From positions 359,057,825 to 359,121,824 of the forward strand of contig NC_073693.1 of the NCBI RefSeq assembly GCF_029784155.1: a stretch of DNA of 64,000 nucleotides, in the 5' to 3' direction. A program made the position numbers and the translations under genes. The notes below the pieces were generated by a model that did not search any database, was not told where the DNA came from, and saw nothing but the letters and a program-made list of their open reading frames with translations. Shown here one piece after another: positions 1-13,400 of the stretch (the stretch's first letter is position 1; each line of letters begins with the position of its first letter). Source of the stretch: Uranotaenia lowii. Taxonomy: Eukaryota > Arthropoda > Insecta > Diptera > Culicidae.

Positions 1-387
1 GGAGGCTTCAAAATGTTGATCTATTTTTAGATCATCGATGACGTGTTCTACGATTTAAAAGATTTTAGTTATAGAAATATACGATTTGCTTTTGCAAATC
101 CCCTTGAATTTATATATTCCAGATAGCGTCGAGGGACCATCATGAGATGCAAATCGTATCGTCAGGGGATCAAGTCCAGGTACCACAATAACTTCTTGAA
201 CGTTTAAAAAATTCAGCAATCAGGCAAATAATAAATTGTACGATATAAACTTGAATTTGCCAGCAAAAAACGCATTTCTTTCAAATAATCTTATTTTTAT
301 TCAACTGACGGCAAATGAGATCGTAATTCAATACAATTCAAATCAAAAACATGTGTCCTAATGACCAATATGGCCTCCAAAATGATA
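1..387. other. AT-rich DNA, no gene seen
   Basis: No supported coding region, RNA gene or repeat was recognised in this stretch. It ends at the TA dinucleotide that borders the inverted-repeat element starting at 388. Confidence 0.5.
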
Positions 388-1595
388 GGGGAGAGTGGGG
401 TATCATGGGCCATGGGGAAACGTGGGCCACTTTTAATATCTCAGATGTGTGTTGAGATAAAAATCTCAAACCAACTGTCATCGTCGTCGCTTTGCGTGAG
501 CATATATTCCTATATGTTGTTGACTGAAATACGCATCATATGCTTCTTTTATTTATCAATCTAAAAAAAGTTAGAAAAATTTATTTACATAATTAAAAAA
601 ACACCCGCTAATTTCATCGATGGGGAACCTAAAGTGCATAACAAAAATATGCTTATACCAAATATAGTAAAATCAATATACCTCACTCTTCAAAAACCAA
701 GGCGACACATCAAGCACGCCATCCTATGGAGAAAGTTCTAACTACCATGTATAAACATCGACGATCTGAACTACTTTTGGCAGATTTTTGACTTGTAGGT
801 GTCGCTGTTGCTGCTAGAGGTGGTGATGGCGGTACGATCAGTGGCTTTAGTAAGAACTTTCGTCAGTAGGTGGTGCTGACATGCGTGTCCTTGATGAGAT
901 GTATGGAGAAGGCTGAGAGTGAGGTATATTTATTTTAATATATTTGCTTATACGCTTATGATCTTAGTTTTGTCATGATCTTTCACGTGGAAAAGGATTT
1001 TTTGATGAAACATCAATAAGTCACACAAACGCAACCAATTTGCAAATCATAGCTTGTGGGGAATCGTGGGCCACATATCTTGAATCACCTATATTTTTAT
1101 GTTTTTATACACATTCAGAACTTAAAATACGTTTTATCTATCTGTAAAGTTTTCTTATGCCAAATGAAGAGTTATGAAAAATATTTTGTCCATCCTATAT
1201 AAGAAATTTTGCCAAAACGTTCGCGAGCCAGGTTTTGGAATCTATGCGATCATACACAGCTCTCTTTTTTATTTCATCATCTGAAATTGCTTCAAAATAA
1301 CGAAATGAATTAGGAAATCATAGTTTTGGGTCAACTCATAAACTTTGCATGTTATTTGGTCAATTTAGATTTAGTGGCCCACGATTCCCCACCATTTTTT
1401 AAAATCCAAAAAATATTGCTTTTCTTCAAACAGTCAGAACTTGGGGAAAATAACTTATTTAAAATTTAAAAAAAATACCTAATGATACCTTGAAAATGTA
1501 AAAAACCATACCATTTTTTATTTTCATTTTATTTTTTATAATGAAAAAGTTATAGAACAACTAAAAAAAGTGGCCCATGATTCCCCACTCTCCCA
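388..1595. mobile_element. Non-autonomous TIR element with TA target duplication
   Basis: The left end reads GGGGAGAGTGGGG followed by TATCATGGGCCA. The right end is its inverted complement (TGGCCCATGATTCCCCACTC then TCCCA). TA sits immediately outside each end (386-387 and 1596-1597), as expected for a TA duplication. The motif GTGGGGAATC(G/A)TGGGCCAC also recurs inside in both orientations, near 1057-1075 and 1374-1393, giving subterminal repeats. The 1.2-kb body has no transposase-like reading frame, so this is a MITE-like element that would need an enzyme from elsewhere. The superfamily is not decided. Confidence 0.65.
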
Positions 1596-1630
1596 TACGT
1601 ATATACTGGTTTTGCTGCATTATATACAAT

Positions 1631-3305
1631 ACTAGCTGATTTTACCCGGCCTTGCTCGGGTTCGCATAAAATATAAATCAAAATGAGTCGTTTGACTTTT
1701 CAAAATTTTGGGAGCTTTATATTCATCATAATTAAAAAAAAATGGCGCATGTTTAGCCATGTAAAGTTTGTTAGACTTTTTAAAGTTTTATATGAGATTA
1801 TTCACTGTGTTTATCGTTTTCATATTTAAGAAAAACTTATAGGTGTGAGGTTTTCATTTAAATACATTCAAAAGAATTTCCCTTGAATGCTTATTCATCC
1901 TATCACGAAAAAAACATTTTTTTTCACCCAAAATTTTCAAGGAAGCTTGAATGGATTTGGCCTTATTTTTTATCTTCAAATTATTATTTGTTTTATATCT
2001 TTCCTTTCACTCATCTAATAAAAATTTCTTTTGGAGTTCATCCCCCTTTTCAAAATAGACGATCTCCATGGACAATGGTATATTCAAGTTTCTGTGCTTA
2101 GAAATTTCTAAAAAGACTTCAGAATCTGAGTTTATGAGTACTGTTCCTTAAATGCTGAAAGTTCCACAAACAGTTTTTTGAAGTTATCAAAAACAAATCA
2201 TCTCTAAACCTGAAATTATCATTACAATGTTAAGAGAAAGGTTTTATTTAAATTAAATATCAATGTTTCTATTCTTGGGCACAAACAACCCATTAATTTG
2301 GGTGAAGGGTGATCACTGTTAAAATTCTTAGATATCATGTGTTTGAATTCGCAGTACTAAACGGTTGTACCATAAGTTTTTTCAAAATTGGATGATAGAA
2401 TTGAACACATTGATGACCAAAAATGATTCAAAAGTGACCAATTTAATTGAATTGTATAATTCTAAAAATCTCAGATTTGTTATATTTATTATCTTATCTA
2501 TTTTCGTCAAGATATTTCTATATCTCATCTATTTTCTAATTCCCCGTTTAAATTCCCCGACGGCTATCAACGCGTTGAAATTCAACTTATAGATCAGAAT
2601 CTTATTATTTTTTCTTTCTTCGTGAGGGATTCCAAAAATATGTTGATTCTTAGATGCTAGAATTTATTAAAAAATTGTTCATTCGTTTTTCAGCATTGAT
2701 TCCTAAAAGTTATTCAGATAAAGAAGACAATTCAGCGTTCACTGATCAGTTCACTGTACATTCTTGTAGTCTCTCAAATCCCCTTGGCGGCGGTAGAGAG
2801 CACTTTGAAAACCACTATAATTCAAGTAAATATATTTCTAACAGGCTTGTTGTATTTTTCAATGCAAAATGTAGACTCATTATTTCATCCAAATATATCC
2901 AAGTGCTTTCAGCAGTAGAAGATACAAAAAACACCCGCCAAAATTTTCCCATTCAAATTTTCAATGCTCAGCAAGCTTTGATTTGCTATCCAGTACACGT
3001 AAACTCTGGATGGTCGTTTCTAACGCCCAGCCCATGGGGGTGGTGAAAACAACCCCGCCAAAGGAAACGAAAACCGGCCGACAAAATGGTGCCATGACTT
3101 TTGGTTTGTGGGAGAAAAAACGAAAGTTGTATGGGAGGGTCCCTTTTCTTAGATGGGAGGGGCTCAAAACTATTACTAAAACCTTACCATGGTCCAAATA
3201 CATAACTGTACCAAATTTCAGGCTGATCGGTTAAGCGGTGTGGATTTGTATAAGGTGCATACAAACATATATAGTCCAACTCATCTTTATATATTAGATG
3301 TTTAC
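1631..3305. repeat. Old dispersed repeat with ACTAGCTGA...CCCGG terminus
   Basis: The left edge starts ACTAGCTGATTTTACCCGG. The right side (about 3000-3305) has a degenerate stretch with a wording also met at 44-47.7 kb (a G-rich tract, then 'ccaaatttcaggctgatcgg') and ends in a TATATATTAGATG-like tail. The element at 44029-47662 has the same two kinds of terminus in the opposite orientation, which suggests one repeat superfamily. The short reading frames inside (for example 2654-3046) have no recognisable domains. The exact boundaries are uncertain. Confidence 0.4.
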
Positions 3306-6300
3306 ACGTATAATCGTATTGCTAATTCGAAATACCCACCAAATGGTTGTCTGGGTGATGAAAACGAATCTAAATAAACCCGAAAAATCAATATTGAGAC
3401 TTATTTTGGTTTAACAGCACGATAGTGCTGCCATCTACAACTTGAAACTAGAAAAACAAGGATCAATGGAAAAAATCTTAATTTTTGAACAAACAGTAAA
3501 CGAAAATCGCTGAACCAGTTCTATAATTTCAGAAAAAAAAATCGATAATGCATGATATTAACATCTATTTTCAACCGAACCTCGTTAGGGGATTCTTGAA
3601 TTACAGAAGCTCGTTTAGACAGGCTGTCACTTTTCGGTGAAAAAACGCCGAGTAGACTGTGAAATAGATTTCAGACAACATAAACGTCAAAATTTTGCTT
3701 GATGTTGTATGAGTAGAATGGAAGGTCTTCCACTTTTTCTAAGTTGTTCGCACTTGAAGTGGTCTGAAACGGGTTGATTTATGCGGAAATTGTGAAACAA
3801 AATCGGGAGTGTTAAATTTTAATTTGTTTTACATCTGGTCGTTGTCTTCGGAGCTGCTTTTAACAATGGTAAGCCGCTGTTTATCCGTTCTTTAAATTCA
3901 AATTTCTCTAAAATTTGTTTGTGGTAAAGAGAATCGCGAGTTATTAGAAATTCTTTAATGCATAGAATAAATTGGGTAATCATTTATGATTGAATAATAA
4001 CTGTTCAAGGTCAATATTTATTTTTATTTAAGTATTTTATTTGAAAAGCTGATAAAATTTCAATGCATTTTGAAGTGCTATTTTATAATTTCCGTTGAAA
4101 AATATCAGAGTTATGTGGCTCTGAAATATCGATATGTTTTGTTTACATAAAAATCTAACCGAGGCTAACTAAAACAAAAAAAATTTAGAATTCTGAAAAA
4201 ATACATGAATTTTTAAGTCGTAAAAATGAACCAAATTTTCAATTTTGAAGAAGATCTGAAGACCCTCGGCGCAAATTGTCAGATAATTAAAAAAATCTCC
4301 AGCAGGTTTCAAGCAATTGAGATAGGTGTTTTTCCAAAAATTGAGTGTGCTGAACGTTTTCAGCAATTCAAATTGCTGAAAATTTTGCTGGAAAATCAGC
4401 GGAACATAAACCAGCAATATTTTGTTGGTTTCCAACAATTTAAAATTTGCTGTGCAGGTAACAAAGCTGTTGAAACAGTTGGTACGAAACTTTAAAAAAT
4501 ACACCAAATAACACGTGGTCCTTCCGAACTATTTGTTTACCGGGAGAGCACAATTCGTGCCGATTTATCGGTCTTTGTTTGATTGTTGGTAGTAAATTTA
4601 TGCATCCCCAATGGTCCGGCGGGTATCCGGGAACCTAGCCCCGGGGGACAGACTATTTTGTCAGCTTCTCCGACGAAGTCAAGTCAGCTTCACGCATCAG
4701 CAAGCAGGCAGCTCCGATCGGTGAATGAACGAATGCATACAACCGGGCGCTCGCTGGCTGCATTTGACAGTTTTTTACCGGAACAATACAGGCAGACACA
4801 CAGAATGCAACTCTAGCCTAGCTAGCCCTTCTTCTAGCTGATGATGATGATGACGAGACTAATGCCCGGGCTAATGCTGTGTAGTTTCACGGAATAGGAA
4901 AGATAGCAAACGAGAGATATGAGTAGACCCACACATCTTCCCATACAAAAACACATCCTCACAAAGTTCCACCCAATGCATTCTGGCAACAATGACGGCA
5001 CAATAGGTCCCCAAAGCCGATGACAACGCGAGAGGATGACGTTGTAAAAAGTGATATAAATCTGTGGGAGCCCGCGCTTTGTCCGGCAACATTTCTAACC
5101 GATTGCGTCCCTGAGCCGCTGCATGATCCTACTTTTTTGGGTTTTAACGTGTTACAAACTCTTCATAAGTTGCAAGTTAGCGGAAGAAATGTCCAAACAA
5201 CTAAATAATCTAGTTCTTGAACTAATCATCTTAATAAACTGAAAAAAGGTTACATTTCTTAGTGTTTTTCTTATCGGCAACAACGCATGGCCTACTCTCT
5301 GTTAAGCCTGTTTGTAGTGTTATTCTCTTATAGGCAAATTCTAACATTTCACAACCCTGACATTTATTCGTAAATCTGATGATTATATCCCTCAAGGCAA
5401 AACTTTCCACCACGATGTCACTTCAACCTGATAACAACAAGTGTTCGAAAGGCATAACAACACTACAAACGGTCAACCGAGATAGGAAAAAAACGATAGC
5501 ATGCTCTTAAAATCTGGTCAAATCCTAGTCAAAGCGTAGAGTAGAGTAGAAATTTCAATTTTTGACTGTTGTTCCATTTGTTCTGAATAAGATTACCTGG
5601 ACTTTAAACATTCCTACTTTGGGCTTATCTACCCTACTTTGACTATATGAGCAGACAACATGTTGCAACATAATCGAAAGCCAAACATGTTTAGCGAGCG
5701 AGCGAGGGAAAAAATCCAGCTTGTGCATGTCCATTTTGTGTGTAGACGGCCAACAGATTTACAACCGAATTCCACGTTGCCCGCATTTCTATCGGACACG
5801 ACGACGCGCGAATCACCAATAGATTGCTGTTCGGTTGCTGTTATCTCTATCGAAACCTTTTATGGATCCTTCGAGATTGCGATAAGGCCAAGATTTATTT
5901 GGCCGCATCGTCATCTCATCAATTTCCAATCCTTTCCAATTTTACAACTGTTCGAGTTCAAAGTTGACAGAATTTTGAATACCTAACGTTTGAATTTTCA
6001 AAAAACAAAAACACCATTAATGCAAAAAATTAAAAAAAAAATCAAAGTTGATAAAAAAAACTTGAAATTGCTTAAATTGTAAGATTTTTTAAAAATAATA
6101 ATATAAAATAATAAATAATAAATAGTCGCCAAATTGTCAAAATTTTATGGTTTTGGTAATTTGGAGTTAACAATTGTCATAATCAACAATAAAACGATTT
6201 AAACCTTGAGAATATATTGCAATTAAGACAGTTGTACATTTTAACACCTTTGATAATAGGGGAGATAAGGGCAAAACGAACACCCGGAGCATATTAAGCA

Positions 6301-6534
6301 CTTCTTTTTTCCACAAAAGTTCGAATTTTCTCAGCTCAATTTTCATGAGGAACTGTATCGTTGCTCCTATGGAATTAATTTTTCAGCAAAAAAGAATGTT
6401 CCTTATCATCTTTACAGAAATATGAAAAAAATCCAGCAAGGATCTCAAGTGACGAAAATATTATAATTTTAAAAAAAAACAAGAAAACAAACTTTTATGA
6501 GCGTAAAATCATCTTAATCTATAAGATAAGCACT
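3306..6534. other. Gene-free AT-rich DNA with small repeat scraps
   Basis: No gene is supported. Positions 4290-4480 carry several short inverted GCAATT/AATTGC words, so reading frames occur on both strands by symmetry. Positions 4570-4870 are unusually GC-rich for the neighbourhood and could be an unannotated promoter or exon, but no coding signature is visible. Near 6257 a single end reading GGGGAGATAAGGGCAAAACG resembles the ends of TA-flanked elements, but no matching right end was found. The rest is AT-rich with nothing recognisable. Confidence 0.45.
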
Positions 6535-6769
6535 CCCAAGCAACCAAAAGTCGCGTTTTTCTTAAAGATGGAACTCCGAAGTTCACATTTGGCTGAAAAA
6601 ATGTTTAACGGGAGCTTCAGGTGACTCTTGTCACGTAAAAGTTACTCAGGAACTTCCATCGCCTTTTGAATAGTAAAATTATCGATAACGGAACTTCTAA
6701 ACGCTTTTAATGCAACTCCTGTCAAGAAGGTCGATAACGTACGCCTTACACTTTTTTAACGCACCGTAA

Positions 6770-6784
6770 AGATACTTATAGGTG
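6770..6784. repeat. Left target-site duplication of the retrocopy
   Basis: The 15-mer AGATACTTATAGGTG occurs here and again at 13891-13905. The two copies bracket a poly(A)-ended insertion. Long duplications of this sort are the mark of LINE-type target-primed integration. Confidence 0.75.
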
Positions 6785-6991
6785 CAAACCGTAGCTACCG
6801 AAACCACAGCTAAAGAAGGCCACCACCGGACCCTAATGGAAAACTGATACCGAAGAATAACCCCTATAAACCCCTTCCTTTTTTAAAGTTTTTTTTTTTT
6901 CTAACTGTTGAGTCGCCGCGACTATTACGGCCCCCTTCCTTACTAACCAGTGAAACGAATACCCTCGGCACATTTAAACTTTGTAAAAGTA

Positions 6992-7446
6992 TGTTCTGGC
7001 ATCCCTGACGTCGCTGCATCTGAACAGACCTAACGGCCACGCTACGAACTGTCAAACCAGAAAACGGTTAGAAGTGAAAATTTGCGACGAACTGAGAAAG
7101 ATTTTAGAGACGCTCTGCGTAAAATTTATATGTTACCGATAGTTTTAGTTTTTTAAAGTTGTTTGTGCCATTCCGCACACCGGTAAAAACCCGATCTAAG
7201 GCTGATACCACGCACAGTCGAGCATCCCTTTCAAAAGGGCCGATATAGGCCAGAAATCTACGCTCTTTATTTGTATAACTTGGCATCAAAACACGGATAC
7301 TCCTCTTGTACTAAAGGAGACAAATGTAAGAAACAAAAAATCCTATGTAAAACTTTGCCCTAATAAACTCATTGTTTTTTAGCTTTGAGCTGCTCCTGCT
7401 CCAACTAGAGCTGCTGCGAGAACCTTTAGTGAATTATATTCCAACA
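6992..7446 (+). repeat. 5' LTR of the BEL element
   Basis: Starts TGTTCTGGCATCCC and ends TATATTCCAACA. It matches 13390-13844 base for base as far as could be compared by eye. It contains an AATAAA-like word (TAATAAACTC, near 7361), a plausible polyadenylation signal in the R region. Confidence 0.93.
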
Positions 7447-7482
7447 TCCTCAAAGATTTTCGAAAACCCTAAAGATTTCGAG

Positions 7483-10400
7483 ATGGTCGATTCGGAAGAG
7501 GAAATTGATTGCCAAGATGGATTCGACTGTGGTGGATGCAACAGACCTAATTCGGTGGAACGGAGAATGGTGTCGTGCGATAATTGTTTAGGCTGGTGGC
7601 ATCTGAGTTGTGCGAATCAATCTCCCGGCGTAAAGGATCGCCCATGGAGATGCACTAAATGCACACCACCTTCTGCAGACCCGTCAGAGTCCGTAAACAC
7701 CGCCGATTTCAGCACACCCATCGTGCGATCAAAGGCTCCTCACTCCAGTTCAACGAGAATAGGAAGGGCTGAAGTTGAGAACGGAGCTAGGAAGAAATGT
7801 GCGGAATCCAACAAAGATTCGTCCGTGAGAAGTGCCGGCAAATCTGTGAGATCTACTACATCCAGCGCCCGCATCCGGACCGAACTTGAGTTGGCCAAAT
7901 TGGTAGCAGAAAGAGAAATTAAAAGTCGCCGTATGAGAGAGGAAATGCGTTTCCTAGAAAAGGAACGGGCTATCCGTCTAGAAGAGCTTGCTTCTGAGGA
8001 ATCCTTCTTAAAGAAGAAGCACCAGCTGGAAGAGAAGCTAGTAGAGGACTCGGGATCGGAAAGTGTTTCCGAATCAGCGCGGAGTGGAAGTCAAAAGGCT
8101 GAGGAATGGTTGCGCAATCAGCTGGAGGAAAACAATAACGATCCGGAAGAGGTTTTTGATGTTTCGAACGCCGAAGCTCGAAGCGGAAAGATTTTGCACG
8201 CCATGGTGGAACGAGGTGAAGAGCATCACGCTAACTCTCGGATAGACGAACTGAGTACATCGAAATCAGTTCATTCCGAACCTAGAAGTCACTCGGCACG
8301 AATCCGTGTGCCAATTATGAACCTGATTCCTGAAGTACCACCTCCAAAGCAACCCATAAATCCTTTCCCACAACCGGTAGCGTTTGCCAACCTGAATATT
8401 GGTCCGTCTGCAGAACAAGTGTTGGCTCGCCAAGTCTGGCCCAGAAAACTACCTGTGTTTGCCGGAGAGCCTGAGGAGTGGCCAATATTTTTCCATAGTT
8501 ACGAAACGTCCAATGCTGCCTGCGGTTTCTCAGACGTTGAGAATCTTGTCCGTCTTAGAGAAAGCCTGCGAGGGGCGGCCCTAGAAGCAGTGAGAACAAA
8601 ATTGACATTTCCTGACAGCGTGCCGAAGATAATGGAAACACTGAAACGTTTTTATGGACGGCCCGAAATTCTTGTAAGGAACATGCTGGCTAAAGTGCGC
8701 AAACTCGAATCACCAAAATCTGAGCGTCTAGATAGCCTTATTAAGTTTGCCACAGCTGTACAGCACTTTTGTGACCAGCTAGAGGCTGCAGGTCTCCGAG
8801 CTCATTTATCGAATCCCGATTTGCTCAGCGAATTGGTTGAGAAGCTCCCTGCTCATCATCAGCTTGCTTGGGTGAGATATAAACGCTCCTTCCCCGAGCC
8901 TACGCTGAAGGAATTTGGCCAGTATATGGAGGAATTGGCCGAGGACGCCTGTGAGGTTACCACGCTTGTACCGCCGAAACCTGAGGCAGCGAAGTATGCA
9001 AAACCGTCGCAGAAGAAAGAGGGACATTTCCATGCTCACATTAACAGTAATGGAAACCAGGAAGAATATAGACAACGTAAGCCATGTCCAATCTGTGGTG
9101 GCATAGATCACCGGGTTCGGAACTGCTCGAAGTTCCAAGAACTAAATCTCGATTCAAGAAAGCGTGCAGTACGCCAGTGGAATTTGTGCGAAATGTGCCT
9201 GAATGAGCACGGTAATTGGAAGTGTAAATCAAGAATCCGATGTAACATCGAAGGCTGTAGAGTTCAGCACCATCCGTTGCTCCATGTTCCGGCGCAAGCC
9301 AAAAAGGGAGAAGCAACAGTCGTTAAATCTGTTTGTAATTCCCACAACGAATTCAGAAAAGCGTTTTTCTTTCGAATAGTTCCACTTACCCTGCACAACG
9401 GAAATCGCACTGTCGATACTTTTGGATTCTACGATGAAGGGTCATCACTGACCATGATGGAATCGTCATTAGCACGCCGCCTAGGAATAGAGGGAAAGAG
9501 GCATCCGCTGGAATTGCAGTGGACTTCCGGTGTAACCCGGAACGAAGATTCATCCAAGCTCATTAAATGCATGATCTCGAAGTTAGGAGATCCGAAACAA
9601 CATTCTTTTACCGCACACACGGTTTCGAAACTTGAGCTACCGAAGCAAACCCTCTGCTACGACGAATTAGCTAATCGTTATGAACATCTGAAAGATATCC
9701 CAATCAGTTCAATTAACGATGCTCAGCCTGAAGTGCTTATTGGGTTAGATAACATTGACATTTTAACCCCAATCGAAAGTCGGCAAGGTCAACCTGGCGA
9801 ACCTGTTGCCGTGAGATCATTGCTCGGATGGGCCATCTATGGGCCTAACGAGGCAGGAGATAGAAATGACAAGAACTCGGTCCGAGTTAACTTCCATCAC
9901 TGCGACGCAGATCAAGAACTTAACAACCTCATCCGACAACATTTCGTTCTGGAGGAACCCCAGAACCCGTTTGCGCCGATTCTTGAATCTGCCGAAGACA
10001 AGCGATGTAAAACGATCCTAGAGGAAACCACGGTGTTTCGTGACGGTGCATACGAAACTGGTTTGCTGTGGAAAGCAGATGAAGTGTGCTTCCCAGATAA
10101 CCGGTACATGGCTGAGAGACGTCTGAAATGCCTAGAGAGCAAGCTGTCAAAAGACCCCGAACTCCAGGCTAACGTGCACCAACAAATACGAGATTATTTG
10201 ACAAAAGGGTATGCCCATAAGGCAACCGAAGAAGAGTTGGCAGAAACTAGTGCTGAACGCGTTTGGTACCTCCCCCTGAATGTGGTGTCGCACCCGAAGA
10301 AACCGAACAAAAGACGGCTGGTGTGGGACGCGGCGGCCTCAGTGGGTGGAGTTTCCCTCAACAATCAACTGTTAAAAGGCCCGGATTTACTGGTCCCCCT

Positions 10401-13400
10401 GCATTCAGTGATATGCAAGTTCCGAGAGTGGCGCATCGGTTTTGGTGGCGACGTAAAGGAAATGTTCCACCAAATCCGAATAAGAGCAGCAGACAAAAAC
10501 TACCAACGATTCCTGTTTCGATTCGACGCAACACAACCGCCCGACGTGTATATTATGGACGTCGCGACGTTCGGAGCGACGTGCTCGCCCTGTTCGGCGA
10601 TTTACGTGTTGCACAAAATAGCGGACGAGTGTCGGGAGGATTTCCCGAAAGCTACTACAGCTATCAAGGAGAAAACGTATATGGACGATTATTTCGATAG
10701 CGCCCCCACTTCTGAGGAAGCAGCTGATCGAGCGATTCAGGTGAAAGGAGCCCTTGCTCGGGCCGGATTCACCATGAGAAATTGGGTTAGCAACGATGAA
10801 TCGGTGCTACAGGCAGTCGGAGAGATTTCGGAACAGAAATCGCTCTCACTTATCAGTGACATAGGAGGCGATAACATCGAGAGGGTCCTTGGACTGGAGT
10901 GGAACCCACGGCAGGATTGTTTCCAATTTCCTACCAGCCTACGTGGTGAGCTGGCGCCGTATGTTTGCGGCGAACGACGACCGACTAAGAGAATGGCTCT
11001 TCGATGTATTATGAGTCTTTTCGACCCATTGGGTCTTCTGTCCCCGTATACAATCCACGGGAAGATGCTGTTCCAAGATCTTTGGAGATGCGGCATACAA
11101 TGGGATGACGACATTCCGGATGAAGCTTTCGAGAAATGGGTCCGATGGACAAAGCTTCTCCAAGAAATCAACAACCTTCAGATCCCCAGGTGCTACTGTG
11201 GTGGAGATCATGCTGGAGGGTACGAAACATTGCAGCTACATGTGTTCACCGATGCCAGTGAATTGGGCTACGGATGCGCGGCGTATTTCCGTGTCATCGA
11301 GTATGGAAAAGTGAAATGCTGCTTGGTGATGGCGAAGGCTAAGGTGGCCTCCCTCAAGGTGCAATCGATTCCCAGAAGAGAGCTTCAAGCCGCTGTGTTG
11401 GGTGCTAGGATGATGGTAAACGTTTGTTCTAGCCACACGGTGGAAATCAAGGAGAAATTTCTTTGGACGGATTCTACCACCGTCTTGTCCTGGATTAGAT
11501 CTGACCACCGAAGATTCAAGCAATATGTAGCCGTTCGCATCGGAGAGATTTTGACCTTAACAGATTCGGATCAGTGGCACTGGGTCCCTTCAAAAGAGAA
11601 CATCGCTGACTGTTTGACCAAGTGGAATAAAGATACGGATCCAAAACCGGATGGTCGTTGGTTTAATGGCCCATCATTCCTGTACGAACCTGCTGATAGA
11701 TGGCCACAACAGAAATCACCGAATGAAAGCACCAACGAAGAGTTGAGAACCCACTATCTTTTTCACCACATTGATATTCCCATTCAGCTAATTGACGTTG
11801 CTAGAATCTCTAAATGGACCATATTGCTACGCATACTGGCTACGGCCATGCGATTCATTTCGAATTGTCGTCGACGAAAGAAAGCATTGCCCATCGAGAC
11901 GGTACCATCCGTAGAAAACGTGAAGCGATACATAATTCGAACTATCCCGAATATCGAAATACCATTGAAGCAATCCGAATACCAATCAGCCGAGAATATC
12001 CTTTGGCGATTGGCTCAAAGTGAGCACTACCCTGATGAGGTGAAGGTGCTGATATCAAATCGTGAAAGAGCTCTAGAGGATTTAATCAAGATTGAGAAAT
12101 CTAGTTCCCTGTATCAACTCTCCCCGTTTGCTGACGAATTTGGTGTTATTAGAGTGGAAGGAAGAACCGTGAATGCGCAGTACGCGTCCTTCGATTCTCG
12201 ATTTCCAGTAATTTTGCCCAGAGAGCATCTAGTTACCCAAAGGCTTTTGGAGCATTATCATCGAATTTTTGGTCACGCAAACAGAGAGACAATAGTCAAC
12301 GAAGTCCGTCAACGTTTTCAGATCGCGAATCTGAGGTCCGCTGTTAACGAAGTATCGAGAAGCTGCCAGGTATGTAAGATTAAAAAATGTAAACCACATC
12401 CACCAAGAATGGCGCCATTGCCAGAGCAGAGATTGACACCGTATACCAGACCCTTTGCGTATACCGGTGTGGATTATCTCGGGCCGTTGGAGGTAACCGT
12501 TGGCAGGCGGAAGGAAAAGCGATATGTAGCGGTCTTCACATGCTTGGTAGTCCGTGCCGTTCACCTGGAGCTGGCGTACAGCTTAACGACGGATTCCTGC
12601 ATAATGGCGATCAGGAGATTTGTGCGAAGAAGAGGTCCCCCACGCCAAATATTTTCCGACAACGGGACGAACTTTGTCGGTGCCGATCGCGAGCTTAAAC
12701 GACAGATCAAGAGAATCAACGTCGACTGTTCCGACACATTCACCAACGCCCGAACAAGCTGGTTATTCAATCCGTCCTCCGCTCCCCACATGGGTGGAGT
12801 ATGGGAGCGGATGGTGCGAAGCGTGAAAGAATCGATGAGAGCTCTCGACGACGGAAGGAAACTCAACGACGAGATTCTGCTGACGGTGTTGGCGGAAACA
12901 GAAGCTTTTATAAACTCTCGTCCACTGACGTACATGCCTCAAAGTTCGGCCGACTACGAAGCGTTGACACCCAACCACTTTTTGGGTAACTCCACGGGAG
13001 ATCAGGACCCTATGCGTGATCCAATCAGTCTCAGCCAAGCACTGCAAAGCAGTTACCTTCGTTCGCAGTATTTAGCTGATGCTACATGGGACAGATGGCT
13101 GAAGGAATACTTTCCTAATATGAACAAGCGGTCCAAGTGGTTCGAAGATGTGGTGTCGGTTAAACTTGGAGACCTGGTGTATATTGCGGAAGGCAGTCGG
13201 CGTACCTGGATCCGAGGAAGGATCGTGGAGCTAATCCCGAACAAGGATGGAAGGATCAGACGTGTTGCAGTACAAACGGCATCTGGACGACTTGAGAGAC
13301 CGGTGGCGAAGCTGGCCGTTATGGAGATAGGTAACGGTGAATCCGAGCAAGGCGATGCGGAGGCCGATCCGGATTCACGGGGTGGAGAATGTTCTGGCAT

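Noticed and set aside
4169..4507. Overlapping frames on both strands near 4.3 kb
   Set aside because: They result from short inverted GCAATT words. No protein signature.
7372..7482. Longer BEL start inside the LTR
   Set aside because: The first codon there is TTG. The ATG at 7483 lies just past the LTR and directly before the PHD-like finger.
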